Assembly (NCBI GenBank): GCA_000611775.1
Contig: KK106981.1
Location: 1,979,507 to 2,043,506 of the forward strand
Direction of reading: 5' to 3'
DNA length: 64,000 nucleotides
Source of the DNA: Umbilicaria muhlenbergii
Lineage: Eukaryota; Ascomycota; Lecanoromycetes; Umbilicariales; Umbilicariaceae
This document shows, piece after piece, positions 13,345-23,553 of this stretch. Every line of letters begins with the position of its first letter. Position 1 is the stretch's first letter. Position numbers and translations under genes: made by a program. A model generated the notes under the pieces. The model ran no database searches. It was not told the origin of the DNA and saw nothing but the letters and a program-made list of their open reading frames with translations.

Positions 13345-14127
13345 TCCGAATAGTCGTCAAAGTATCACTAGGGCGAAACCCACGACGGGACGCTCTTCCT
13401 CGCCCGTGTGTTGCTCTCACGCTTGCACGGGCCCAATGCTGCAGGGAGCTTGAAGTCATGAAGCGCAGAGGAGAAGCTTGGAATCAGGTGGCGCGTCACC
13501 CATCTCAAGCATCAAGACAATGGCCTTCAGCGACAAGAATGCAGTCATATGACTAACGACGGAGGGGTTTGAAATTCGTTGGTGTTGGTGTTGATGTTGT
13601 ATCACTCACGCTTGTGATTGCATGTGTTCTAATTGTTGTTGTTGATCTCCTCGATGCAGGGCCTGGCCAGGACAAGTAATGTAGTGGTATTCTACACTTC
13701 AGATGAGGCTTTGGCTTTGACAGCAACAATAAGAGGCACGAAACGGAAGGTTGCGACCAAAGGCGGAGGCTAAGACTAAGTCTTTCTGTGGGGTGGGGAT
13801 AAGGTGCAACCGGGAAAACACGCATGGAGCATTTGGAGCTGAAGAATGAATGATATAACACATCAGGTACGAGTAGATACCCAGCCCCGAATTTACCTTA
13901 CTTGGCAAACTTGAGCCAACGTCACGCGTATTAAGGACAGAGTAGCACAGATCCTTTTCACTCTGATTGTCCTTCGGTATATTCAGTAGCAGCAGGGCGA
14001 GTGGACGTAATTGCGCATATTGCTACTACCATCACTCACACAACCCAAGGTGAAAAGCTCACTCGCCTTAGTCGTCACGCTCAAAGCAGCCTATAACCCA
14101 GGTGTCCTAACGCCGTCAGTCGCCACA
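13345..14127. promoter_or_regulatory. Divergent promoter region of wpl1 and UPRT
   Basis: This 783-bp stretch lies between the start codons of two divergent genes and must hold both promoters. I see pyrimidine-rich stretches but no motif I can name. Open frames on either strand appear to be chance. Confidence 0.5.
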
Positions 14128-15069
14128 ATGTCTCATAGCGGTTCTCCCATATCACCTGCGCAGTGCGTGGGCCCAGATTACCGCCCTGAAGACCAAAAAC
14201 CAACGGCTACAATCTCCAAGGAGATATCCTACGACAACGTCCACATATTACCTCAAACACCGCAATTGATAGCTTTGCTTACGTACGTCCTTTTTCAGTC
14301 TACACGTCACCCCTATCCTGCCCTAGCACTGTTGTCAAATCGGGTCCTGAGCAACCAGATTATTCTAGTATGATACGAGATAGAAACACAGCCAGAGCTG
14401 ATTTCATTTTCTACTCAAATCGCATCATCCGTCTTCTGGTGGAGGAAGGGTTGAATCATCTGCCTGTAGTTGAGAATGTGATAACAACGCCTGTGGGACG
14501 ATCGTATTCCGGCGTCAAATTCCAGGGCAAGATCTGTGGAGTCTCTATAATGAGGGCGGGAGAAGCTATGGAACAAGGTCTCCGCGACTGCTGTCGGTCT
14601 GTTCGGATCGGAAAAATCCTGATCCAAAGAGATGAGGAGACCAGTAAACCTAAGCTGTTCTATGACAAGCTACCAGAGGACGTCGCTGAGAGATGGGTCT
14701 TGCTGTTAGATCCCATGTTCGCCACAGGTATGGAAGCCCCCGTTGCATCGCATCGTTTCCTGAGCATGCCCTTATGTGGGATAGGTGGCTCTGCTACCAT
14801 GGCTGTAGACGTACTGAAGTCCCGTGGAGTACCCGAGGATCGCATCTTGTTCTTGAATCTCATTGCCAGCCCCGAGGGTGTCACGAGTTTCGCCAAACGG
14901 TTCCCCAATCTGAGGATAGTCACAGCATTTGTTGATCAAGGTCTCGATGAAAAGAAGTATATCCCTGCACCTTTGCCCGTCTCGCAAGGGTGAGTTTAGT
15001 TAACAACTGCTTTCCAGTTACATTGTTCCTGGCCTTGGTGACTTCGGCGACCGTTTTTACACATTGTGA
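14128..15069 (+). CDS. FUR1: Uracil phosphoribosyltransferase
   Basis: Salvage enzyme that makes UMP from uracil and PRPP in the cytosol; the same kind of enzyme is URC6 in the Lachancea uracil-catabolic set. Four exons (14128-14282, 14369-14727, 14785-14956, 15018-15069; introns 86, 57 and 61 bp) give 245 residues, the usual size. Family signatures are MIRDRNTARADFIFYSNRI, the PRPP-binding loop LLLDPMFATGGSA (about 163-175), FLNLIASPEGV and a C-terminus YIVPGLGDFGDRFYTL that binds the uracil ring. The second intron is 57 bp, in frame and free of stops; read through it would add 19 residues inside the PRPP loop and should inactivate the enzyme. The last 52-nt exon is needed to complete the conserved C-terminus. 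Confidence 0.93.
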
Positions 15070-15488
15070 GTGGGTACATAGAAAAGGATACGTTGGCCTA
15101 TCTGTTTTGCTATTAGTGGCGACGGTTCGTGCTATAGCAAGAAATTTTCACAGGAGGGTGCGCATCTACGACCAGGTTCCCAAAATGGCTTGGGTACAAT
15201 TCCATCTGTAAATAATGAAAGAAACCGAATATTTGCCACGGGCTAGCAAGACGTCGTGCGGTTTTAGCCTATCCCCAGATCGTTTTCAAACAGCACGAAA
15301 CGGCCATAACGTGTAGCACAGAGATATCTGCCAGCCCTCTTCTGCAACGCAAGCCCTGGAACGTGCCGTTCAACGCCTGGAAGACCTTGAAGATCTCGCC
15401 TCATTTCCAGCGCACAATGCACGCAAAGCTCTATATATAAGGCTCCGTGGCGCGGTTCGAAAAGTCTTGTCCGAGCATCGAGACTTCT
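15070..15488. other. Convergent intergenic region, no gene seen
   Basis: This 419-bp stretch separates the 3' ends of UPRT (+) and Elf1 (-). It contains TATATATAA near 15,431-15,440, which in this convergent setting is more likely a 3'-end or chance element than a TATA box. Confidence 0.45.
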
Positions 15489-16122
15489 TCAGTCGTCATC
15501 GTAATCTCCCTGTCCATCCTCCTCATCATCCACAGCGGCGACCAAGTGGCGATCAATCTGCATGTCCGAGTTCCTGCGACCACCTGCACCAGCAACCAAG
15601 TCACTATAGGAGTGCGGGGCATCCACCCTTGAAGCCTCCGCTGCTTCCTTTGCAACGGTATCACATGCATCGATCCAGTCGGAGTAGACATCCACAGCGG
15701 CTGAAAGATCTAGACATCTGCTGTGAGCTTTCGACACGGACGCGGTGAGGCTCGCCGACATGTAACCGTGCTGTTGAGATGGAAGACTTACAGTTTATCC
15801 CGGTCTGGAATTGTTGCCCGCAAACCTTGCAAGACAGCTCGCCCGTGCCAGCTTTCTTGTCCATCTTCACTGAAACTGACTTCTCGTGGTTGCAGAAGAG
15901 GCATGGGAAGGCTGTGGGTAGGGGCTCTTTCTGCGCAAGGCATTAACCCAGGCTGCCGACGACGATTCAAAGGTCGGTAACAGACCGAAGCCTTGCTTGG
16001 GGGTCAAACCTTCTTGGGGCCTTGCGGTTTCCGTGAGGATTTCTTGCGCTTTCCCTACACAGTTGTATAAGCAATCTCGACAGTGCGCCGGTCTACAAGA
16101 GGAGACATGACAAGCCTACCAT
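15489..16122 (-). CDS. ELF1: Transcription elongation factor Elf1
   Basis: Small zinc-binding factor that travels with RNA polymerase II and helps it pass nucleosomes. Four coding exons: 16122-16120 (only the ATG), 16054-16010, 15930-15792 and 15709-15489, with introns of 65, 79 and 82 bp, encode 135 residues. The N-terminus MGKRKKSSRKPQGPKK is the basic tail. The zinc ribbon uses C26-x2-C29 and C50-x2-C53 (FPCLFC and LSCKVCGQQF), followed by YLSAAVDVYSDWIDACD, the most conserved part of the family. The acidic C-terminus (DDEEDGQGDYDDD) is longer than in human ELOF1 and like yeast Elf1. Splitting the gene immediately after ATG is unusual, but the donor GTAGGC and the conserved MGKRK start support it. 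It lies between the UPRT and URC1 genes and is divergent from URC1. Confidence 0.93.
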
Positions 16123-16840
16123 TTTTACGCCAGTCAGACTCTGTGAGTACAGCTGGTGCACGTGAGAGGTTGATATGAAGCAAGGTATCTATTACGGAGT
16201 ACGCAGTCACGACTCGCAAGTGAGCAGCCACAAGAGGATGTCGAAAGCTGAGCTACGCGGCACACAGTGCGGAATGTGTCCGCAAAGTCAAAAGACCTTT
16301 CACTACATGCTGCCACTCCGTAGTAGCTAGTGCTGCCTTAGGTAAGCTCTTGGGATGTCGTGGATGTACTCCCTGTGATGGTAGCGAGCCGTAACTGCCT
16401 CCTCAGCCTTACCTTACCAAGGCACTTTGGGCATGTGTGGGGCCGTTTCAGCCACCGAGTCGATTACCTTATCGAGCGTGTTGATTCTTACCCCGTCTTA
16501 TCTTTCAATCTTTCAATCTTCATTATTCCATACCCTACCCTATCTTACGGAGTACCCTACCTATCCTAAAGGTGCGCTTCGAGTCCCGCGTAACTGTAAC
16601 CGTTATTACACTGCTGTCGTGATTGTTCTGTTGCAGTCTTGCTTCGCTTCATCCTCTTCTGGGCTGTCCTCTTCTGCGGCCTCGTCCTCATCCTCATCCT
16701 CATCTTCAGGGTGACGAGAGAGGTGAACGCGACGGTTGTCAATGCGTCACTTGCACCAAAGTTCCCTTTGGAAACGTGCTTAGAGTCATAGCTCACGTTA
16801 TAGCAGGCCATCAATTGCCCCCCAGCTTCTGCACTGCAAC
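16123..16840. promoter_or_regulatory. Divergent promoter region of ELF1 and URC1
   Basis: This 718-bp region lies between two start codons. It carries a TCCTCA/TCATCC trinucleotide-like run at about 16,678-16,712 and pyrimidine-rich DNA at 16,490-16,560, which could serve as a promoter element for URC1. No RNA gene was found. Confidence 0.5.
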
Positions 16841-19086
16841 ATGATGGCCTTGGCCAACTCAGAAATGAAGTCAGACCAACTTGCCCTGCTAACTCAGATA
16901 CACACTACCCTCCAATCGATCGAACAGGACTTCAGGCACCTCTCCGCCGCCGTGGAGACAATCACCGGGCGGGTCAACATTCTAGCAGGGGTAAAGCAAG
17001 TGCAGGATCTCGCACAAGACCAGAATCGGGTGTCAAATGGGAACGCAGGATATATGCCACAGGGCAAACAAGGGTTGGAGACCTCCAAGAGTCCCACATA
17101 CGTTCCAGCGTCTCCAGGCCTCACCGCGTCGGAGAGCGTGCACGAAGAACACCCAATACCGCTCCCGGCTCGAAGATCGAGCACTACCTCACGCATCATC
17201 CTGACAACTTACCCTGGGCAGTCAGGCATTGACCCGCTAGCAATGGCTTGGGGCCATACGAACCCAATGCAAAGGGGTCCTGTTGTTGTGTCCCGTAGCC
17301 AAAGCACCATCAGACGGCGCAATGGTATGTCCTCACCTGCCTCGATTCGGCGCTTGGAGCTGACTGCTTCTCTCTCTAGCGATTGGTGCCCATGGTGGCT
17401 CATATTCGATATATCATGCTCTGGCTGTTGCCAGCAAGGATCTCGATGTTGAACACAAACCCGACTTCACTAATACTGAACCAGCTGTCGACATCGGTCC
17501 GTTCCCTCAATGGGCTGATGCGAAGAAGATCGTATCTATGGATCCTTTGGGCCATCTCGCCCCATGGTTGTTCAAGGATTTGATCCGTGAGAAGAACATC
17601 GACATTCGGCCTACAATCGCGATTACGAAAGCTCATATGAAACTCCCAGAACTGGAACAGAGTGTTCGCGCAGGTCGGCTTGTGCCTGATGGGAAGATTT
17701 GTCTCAATGAGACCGGCGAGCTGGCAGTCACAAAATTCGCGGTTGAGCCGGTTTGGTACCTCCCGGGTGTGGCAGAGCGTTTCGGCATTGGTGTGTTAGT
17801 CCTTCGTCGGAAATTCTAGAACGTCCTGTCCTGTCCTGCGACTTTCAAACTAATTCCAGCTCAGAAGAAGGAGTATTGCGCAGATCCCTCTTCGAAAACA
17901 CCGGAGGCTCATTTCCTGAGCTTATCACCCGCGGGGACATTAAGCTCTTCCTACCTCCCATAGGCGGGTTGACCGTCTACTGCTTTGGAGATCCGGCAAA
18001 GATGTCTGACCCTAACGTTCGACTTTCTCTACGCGTACATGATGAGTGTAAATTTCTCGGTCGAGAAACCAGCAACAAGACCTAACAGTTCATTGCAGGT
18101 AATGGTAGTGACGTCTTCGGGTCCGACATTTGTACATGCCGGCCGTACCTAATTTTTGGGGTTGAAGAGGCTGTCAAAGAAGCTCAGGAAGGTGGCAGCG
18201 GTGTAGTCATCTACTTCAGAAAGGAGGGCCGCGCACTTGGGGAAGTGACGAAGTATCTTGTGTATAACGCTCGTAAGTCTATGCTGGACGTGCTTAGTAG
18301 CTCCAAGCCTTGCTCTCACGCCCTGACAATGTAACTTCCCAGGTAAGCGGGGAACGGATCGTACGTGCTGTGTCCACAAGCACGAACAAGAAGCCACGCA
18401 GACTTAACCTGGCGACGTAGGTGCAAGTGAGTATTTTACAAGAACCGAAAACATAGCAGGGGTGAAGGTATACGTAGCTCTCAGGGGCATGCTTTCCTGC
18501 GCCTGCTGACTTTGACAGGATATGCGCTTTCAAGCGCTCATGCCCGATGTAGGTCCACGAGCTGGTTCTGCACTGGCTCAACAGGTTCGCTGATGCACTC
18601 ACCGATAGATTCTCCACTGGCTTGGGATCACCAAAATAGATCGAATGCTAAGCATGTCCAAGTGCGTTGTAGTCTCCCGACTTCCCAGCTCTCCCTTTTT
18701 ATGCACACTGAGCTTCTCATCAGCTGACAAAGTGCAACAGTATGAAACATGACGCTATCGTTGAACAAGGGATCAATATCCATGAGCGCGTGCCTATTCC
18801 TGACGACCTAATTCCTGAGGACAGTAGAGTTGAGATCGATGCAAAAATACATGCCGGATATTGTAGGAGCATTTCCCTGATTCCTGACACGCAGGCCTTG
18901 TGTTCCACTAGTAGGCTGACTGAACTTGCAGTCACGACTGGTAAGGTCATGAATATGGCGGAGCTGTCTGAAGTCCGAGGCCGGGCCTGGGACGATGTTG
19001 ATGTAAGTGACATCTCATGTTACCATACATGATGCTGGGTGTGAAGACCATGTTGTTAACTCGTGCAACCGTCAATCAAGCATTGA
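16841..19086 (+). CDS. URC1: URC1, GTP cyclohydrolase II-like protein of uracil catabolism
   Basis: Required for the URC pathway in which fungi use uracil as nitrogen source; homologous to GTP cyclohydrolase II but with a long extra N-terminal domain. Eleven exons join in frame to 532 residues: 16841-17324, 17380-17790, 17865-18047, 18099-18272, 18343-18360, 18421-18467, 18519-18548, 18609-18661, 18741-18862, 18932-19002, 19081-19086. The first domain contains RRRNAIGAHGGSYSIYHALA and the WYLPGVAERF stretch. The cyclohydrolase part has a zinc site of the form C360-x10-C371-x-C373, the same spacing as in bacterial RibA, followed by FRKEGRALGEVTKYL. The end reads GRAWDDVDH. Exon 5 is only 18 nt and the last coding exon is just His plus stop; both fit remembered homologues. 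Two ATGs in a row start the frame; either could be used. The third exon's acceptor (17,864) was chosen because it restores the normal spacing. Confidence 0.88.
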
Positions 19087-19235
19087 AATCGCGGGTCAAA
19101 TCAAATTCCTCTGCACATTGACTGCTCAGGGTCCCCTCACTCAGGTCTGAGACGATCTCAGCTCGTTCCTCGCAAGCTGGGAGAAGCTGATACGTCTTGA
19201 CAACTTGCCTCCGATGACTAGCAATTGACCAGGGC

Positions 19236-20124
19236 ATGTGCCCTTGTGGAACGGAAATGCCATGTTTGAGTTTCCTCGGGAAGGATCATTGCCAATGGTT
19301 TTCATGGTGCCTCCAAACATGCGTGCTCACCATACTGCCGAGCTATGTTGCTCGCACGAACGTGTCCAACAGAAGTGCGAAGACAATAGGTCTCTTGTGG
19401 AGGGTTCATGGCTCAAGGCTGGTGGGTACCTAAGATAGTGGTCAGACCAATTCAAAGAGCAATGAGCTTGCTGGTGTTCTCAGTGCCATATCTAGCACAC
19501 GGCCCCTCGTCCCTACTCACTAGCGTCTTAACATAGCAGGCGGTGGCTTTCACTCTTAAATATCCGAATGATGTTAGCGTTAGACTTATGTGCTTCTAAA
19601 TTCCCTTCCAAATCAAGCTCCATGAACGTCAGAGATTTGGCCTGTCGTGTAACGCCATGTTGTCAAGAGCTCTTTCCGCACCGGGCTAAATCACACGCTG
19701 GGTGCAGCTCCAGCACCTCCGACCGCTGCCGGTGTCTTAAGGGCCTTCGCAGAAAACCAAAAGAAGACGAATGCCGACCAGTATGTGACCATTCAGTCTA
19801 CATGCTTGCCAGAATATCCGTAGTGGGCCTACAGTGCATTCTTCTAGCGACTTGTAGGAAGCTTTAGCTTACCATAAGGTAGCGGCTTGCCTTATCATAC
19901 TAGTGGCAGTTGTTCATCGGGCAACCGGCGCAGCACTCTTTGGACGAAGATGGAACCCATCTTTGGTTGTAGAGGATCATTGTCAGTACATAGCCGGATT
20001 CTTCATCACGGCCTTGTCCTGTGGTCTGGACATGTCGGTCTTCCCTCTCCCACTCAAAAGCCTCGGCGCCATTGCTGAGCCGGCTCAACATCCTGGGAGC
20101 CGGAGGCAACCATCACTACCATGA
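19236..20124 (+). pseudogene. Possible relic of a cytochrome P450 gene
   Basis: No open gene fits between URC1 and eS1, but two fragments look like parts of one decayed P450. At about 19,236-19,435 a frame reads FEFPREGSLPMVFMVPPNM, like the beta-strand and PP turn before helix B. At about 19,870-20,060 a frame reads VVHRATGAALFG, followed after some residues by YIAGFFITALSCGLDMSVF, resembling the helix C to D region of fungal P450s. Stops and frame changes lie between them, and no I-helix, ExxR or heme loop follows. The order and spacing fit one gene with introns. The identification is by remembered similarity only and may be wrong; the alternative is plain non-coding DNA. Confidence 0.3.
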
Positions 20125-20869
20125 GACATCTCGTACGACCTTTTTGCTGAAATAGATTGGCTTCAGTATCGTTTCAAGCTCGCTCCAATCGCAGACAACC
20201 ACCATAGTACCTATGCCACATACCAACACCTCGAGCCATCAGGGCAGATTGTTATAAAGGGCCAAGCGATACGAAACAGAGGGATCAATGAAAGTGAACA
20301 AGGTTCTTGATGTCAAAACCTTGGCGAGGAAGTAGGTAGCACATCCGTTGGTGGCCGCTGTAACGGAGGAGATCAGGATTGGAACAATATGCAGCATGCA
20401 TGCCGACAGCGGCTTAGGGTAATGCTAGGAATCTTCCACATGCTTAGAGCAAAGCTGAGAAAGAACATGACGACAGCCAACGAAGATCGTTACACCCTAA
20501 GTAATATAAAGCAGTGCTAGCCACTAGAGTCTATGAATACTGTCATTAGAAGGCGTATGAATGTATGAATAGAAAGGAATGCTCTGTTAGATGGTCAGCA
20601 TCCTCGCCGATCCAGAGCACCGTGAAAGTGAGAAAAAGACGAAAAGTTGCTGTCCATAATATGAGCACTCGTGAGACTATGGCCTTGTTATAGTCCCGCG
20701 CAGCTTATCTAGATCTGACAATTGGATCCCATGCTCGCGACGCTGCTCTCGAAGTCTACTTTCTCGCCTTGCCTCAGTCACTCAGACCCCCCTGCCTCAG
20801 CTAGGACTAGCCGGGCTCTAATGCCCTTTGGGATTAGCTACAAACGCTGACTGTGTGCGTTTTCCGGGG
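20125..20869. other. Intergenic region, no gene seen
   Basis: This 745-bp stretch has mixed composition and no frame that looks coding. It may contain further decayed remains of the upstream P450-like relic, but I cannot support that. Confidence 0.4.
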
Positions 20870-21641
20870 AGGGTCTGAGGGCGTAATTCTAAAAACAGGC
20901 CAGAAAACGCTTCGTTTAGCTGTACACACACCCATTATGACTGTATATAGAAAACGCTTCGTGTCAAAATCTCAAGTCATGGAGGCACAACAGTCACACA
21001 AAATCAACCACAATTTTGTTATTCAATATTACAACTGTAATAAATTATATAATGGCCGCTCTATCTAATGCTGTAGTCAGTATTTCAAGGAAGTGTCTTG
21101 TTATTGAACAGTTTCTTAAGTTTTCACAGAGTGCACTTTTCAGTTTAAAACAGTGATCTTATATCTCAAAGACTAGATGATCACACTCTCTCAAAATTGC
21201 TTCACCATTTAGACTCATTGATAGCAGCCTTCAGACTGAGTTATATAGAAATCCCTAGCACTAAATCTTCTGTGTGATGAAAATGTAGAGATTTTGCATA
21301 ACTTCTGCATAGTGATGTGCATAACATGCATAAAAACAGTGCAGAAAACAGAAGAGAAAACAGAAGAGAGTCAGCAGCAGAGAAACAATGATAGACAACA
21401 GAGAAGACAGTAAAAAAGAAAGAGCAGAAAAGACAGTAAAAAAAGACAGCAGAAAAGACAATAGTTTGAGAAGACAGTCCTTCAAAAAGTGTGAAAATAT
21501 TGTTTACTTTTGATTTACTAGTTAAAAACAGTTAAAACCTAGGTATTTCACAGATATTTGCAGGCTGAGCACTGCACTAGAGTAGATAACATTAAGTGAA
21601 GTGATTTCAGAGCGTATTTATCAATAACGTGCTCAGACCCT
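20870..21641. mobile_element. Possible non-autonomous inverted-repeat DNA element (MITE-like)
   Basis: The left edge AGGGTCTGAG (20,870) and the right edge CTCAGACCCT (21,632-21,641) are perfect inverted repeats of 10 bp. With mismatches, similarity extends to about 44 bp on each side (about 27 of 44 positions). The 772-bp interior is much richer in A+T than the flanks and contains a long purine-rich tract at about 21,340-21,480, but no transposase. I find no clear target-site duplication. Size and structure fit a decayed MITE; the terminal sequence is loosely hAT-like. It lies about 270 bp upstream of the eS1 start codon, so it may overlap that gene's promoter. Confidence 0.4.
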
Positions 21642-21907
21642 ATGGAGAAGAAGTCCTTGAAAAGGACTAGTTGTGACGCAGCCACCTCTTCGGAATGTGG
21701 TCTGAGTTAACTGAGGCAATTCTCGCCGGGCTGAGGAGGATCGCTTACCTCAGCAGCTCGGTAAAGCCCTGTTTTAGCGCCAATTCGCTAAAAGGCACAA
21801 ATTGAACCCGCCGAAATCGACACCAACGACGCCCAGTTTGAGACAACCTCACGCCAATACGAGCAACGACATTTTCTGATTTGCGAGATTAGCACTAACT
21901 CGCAATC

Positions 21908-22906
21908 ATGGCTGTAGGAAAGTAAGTACATATGAACGAGGTGACGTTGGCTCTACGTAGCTGTGGCTAACGCTTGGGTAGGAATAAGCGTCTTTCGAAA
22001 GGGAAGAAGGGCTTGAAGAAGAGGACACAGGACCCTTTCACACGAAAGGACTGGTACTCGGTCAAGGTCAGGAGAATTTCCACCATGATACGGCCTTTTC
22101 TAACAGAGTCTAGGCGCCCTCCACCTTCCAGATCAGAGAGTATGTCCATTATTCGAGATACAGGATCTTTCCCACTGACAGCCATTAGTGTTGGCAAAAC
22201 CCTCGTCAACAGGACAACCGGCATGAAGAACGCGAACGATGCTTTGAAGGGCAGGATATTCGAGGTGTCACTGGCCGATCTACAGAAGGACGAAGACCAT
22301 GCGTTCAGGAAGGTGAAGCTAAGGGTGGACGAAGTGCAAGGCAAGAACTGTCTCACCAACTTCCACGGGCTGGACTTCACCTCCGACAAGCTCCGATCAC
22401 TCGTCCGCAAATGGCAGACTCTCATTGAGGCCAACATCACTGTCAAGACTACCGACGACTACCTCCTCCGGCTGTTTGCCATTGCTTTCACCAAGAGACG
22501 ACCCAACCAGATCAAGAAGACTACTTACGCCGCCTCCTCTCAAATCCGTGCTATTCGCAAGAAGATGGTAGAGATCATTCAACGCGAAGCATCCAGCTGC
22601 ACACTATCACAACTCACCACCAAGCTCATTCCCGAAGTCATTGGCCGCGAGATCGAGAAGGCGACACAAGGCATTTACCCGCTACAGAATGTAAGTAGAC
22701 CCCGCATGCCATTGACATCACCTTTCCCTGTGTTCTGGAGTGCTGTGCTGACACTCTCATAGGTCCACATCCGAAAAGTCAAACTACTAAAGGCACCCAA
22801 ATTCGATCTCGGCGCTCTCCTCAACTTGCATGGCGAATCGAGCACAGATGAACAAGGTCAAAAGGTCGAGCGTGAATTCAAGGAGACTGTGCTGGAAAGT
22901 GTTTGA
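21908..22906 (+). CDS. RPS1: 40S ribosomal protein eS1 (S1/S3a)
   Basis: Structural protein of the small ribosomal subunit, on the platform near the mRNA exit. Five exons (21908-21921, 21982-22066, 22114-22139, 22189-22690, 22763-22906; introns 60, 47, 49 and 72 bp) encode 256 residues, the standard length. The protein starts [19 protein letters not shown] and continues with [40 protein letters not shown] and [19 protein letters not shown], all strongly conserved in eS1. The 14-nt first coding exon and 26-nt third exon are typical of intron-dense fungal ribosomal protein genes. Its 5' flank is short (about 270 bp) before the possible inverted-repeat element begins. Confidence 0.95.
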
Positions 22907-23553
22907 GAGATGCCGCGGGATGTTTGGAGAAGGGCCCGGACTACGTTGTCAGCCCGACTTCTGGCTTTAATGGCGCTTATGATTGTGACCTCACCATAGG
23001 CGAAGGCTAGCAATAGAGAGCTGAAAATCTATCTCTGTGCCCTCGTGCACTGGGTCGATACACTTGAAGTCCCGCAAAACGAATTATTCATATCAGTTGT
23101 GCGACTGCCCTATGAGCATGGCAATCGACGATAGGTGTCCAGTTTTTGTATCTAACCCTCAGCAGTTTTCCTTAGCGCCATGTTCTACAGTTGGCTTTGC
23201 GACGGCGCTATTGGTTCTTTGCTTAATGTGAGAAATCATAATAGGTGGAGAAACCGCTTGCTAGGTGGCTGTGAGGGCTTGTGCCATATTTACTGGCATG
23301 TAACTCAGTATGACAGTGTCCACTGCTGCTTCATTGTTAAATCGCACGCCGGCGTCTCCAGAGTGTGCACTCGCCCTTCACACTTTAGAAGTCACGCCCA
23401 CTGGGTGTGGAGCCTTGAACGAAGACGCTACGAAAGCTGAAATAACACATCGGTGTCAATTTGAAGGGCGGCGGTTCGGATGGCCTATGTTGTGTTGGTG
23501 TCAACGTCCAGCCAGATTAGACCCATAGGTGCCGGTGTCATTGGCCGACTCCC
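22907..23553. other. Convergent intergenic region, no gene seen
   Basis: This 647-bp stretch lies between the 3' ends of eS1 (+) and the alpha/beta hydrolase (-). Short frames on the plus strand do not resemble any family I know. No repeat or RNA gene was seen. Confidence 0.45.

Noticed and set aside
15428-15442. TATATATAA as a TATA box
   Set aside because: It lies between two convergent 3' ends, with no gene start nearby on either strand.
16560-16600. A TTCGAGTCC stretch reminiscent of a tRNA T-loop
   Set aside because: The flanking bases do not pair into a T-arm and no anticodon or acceptor stem fits around it.
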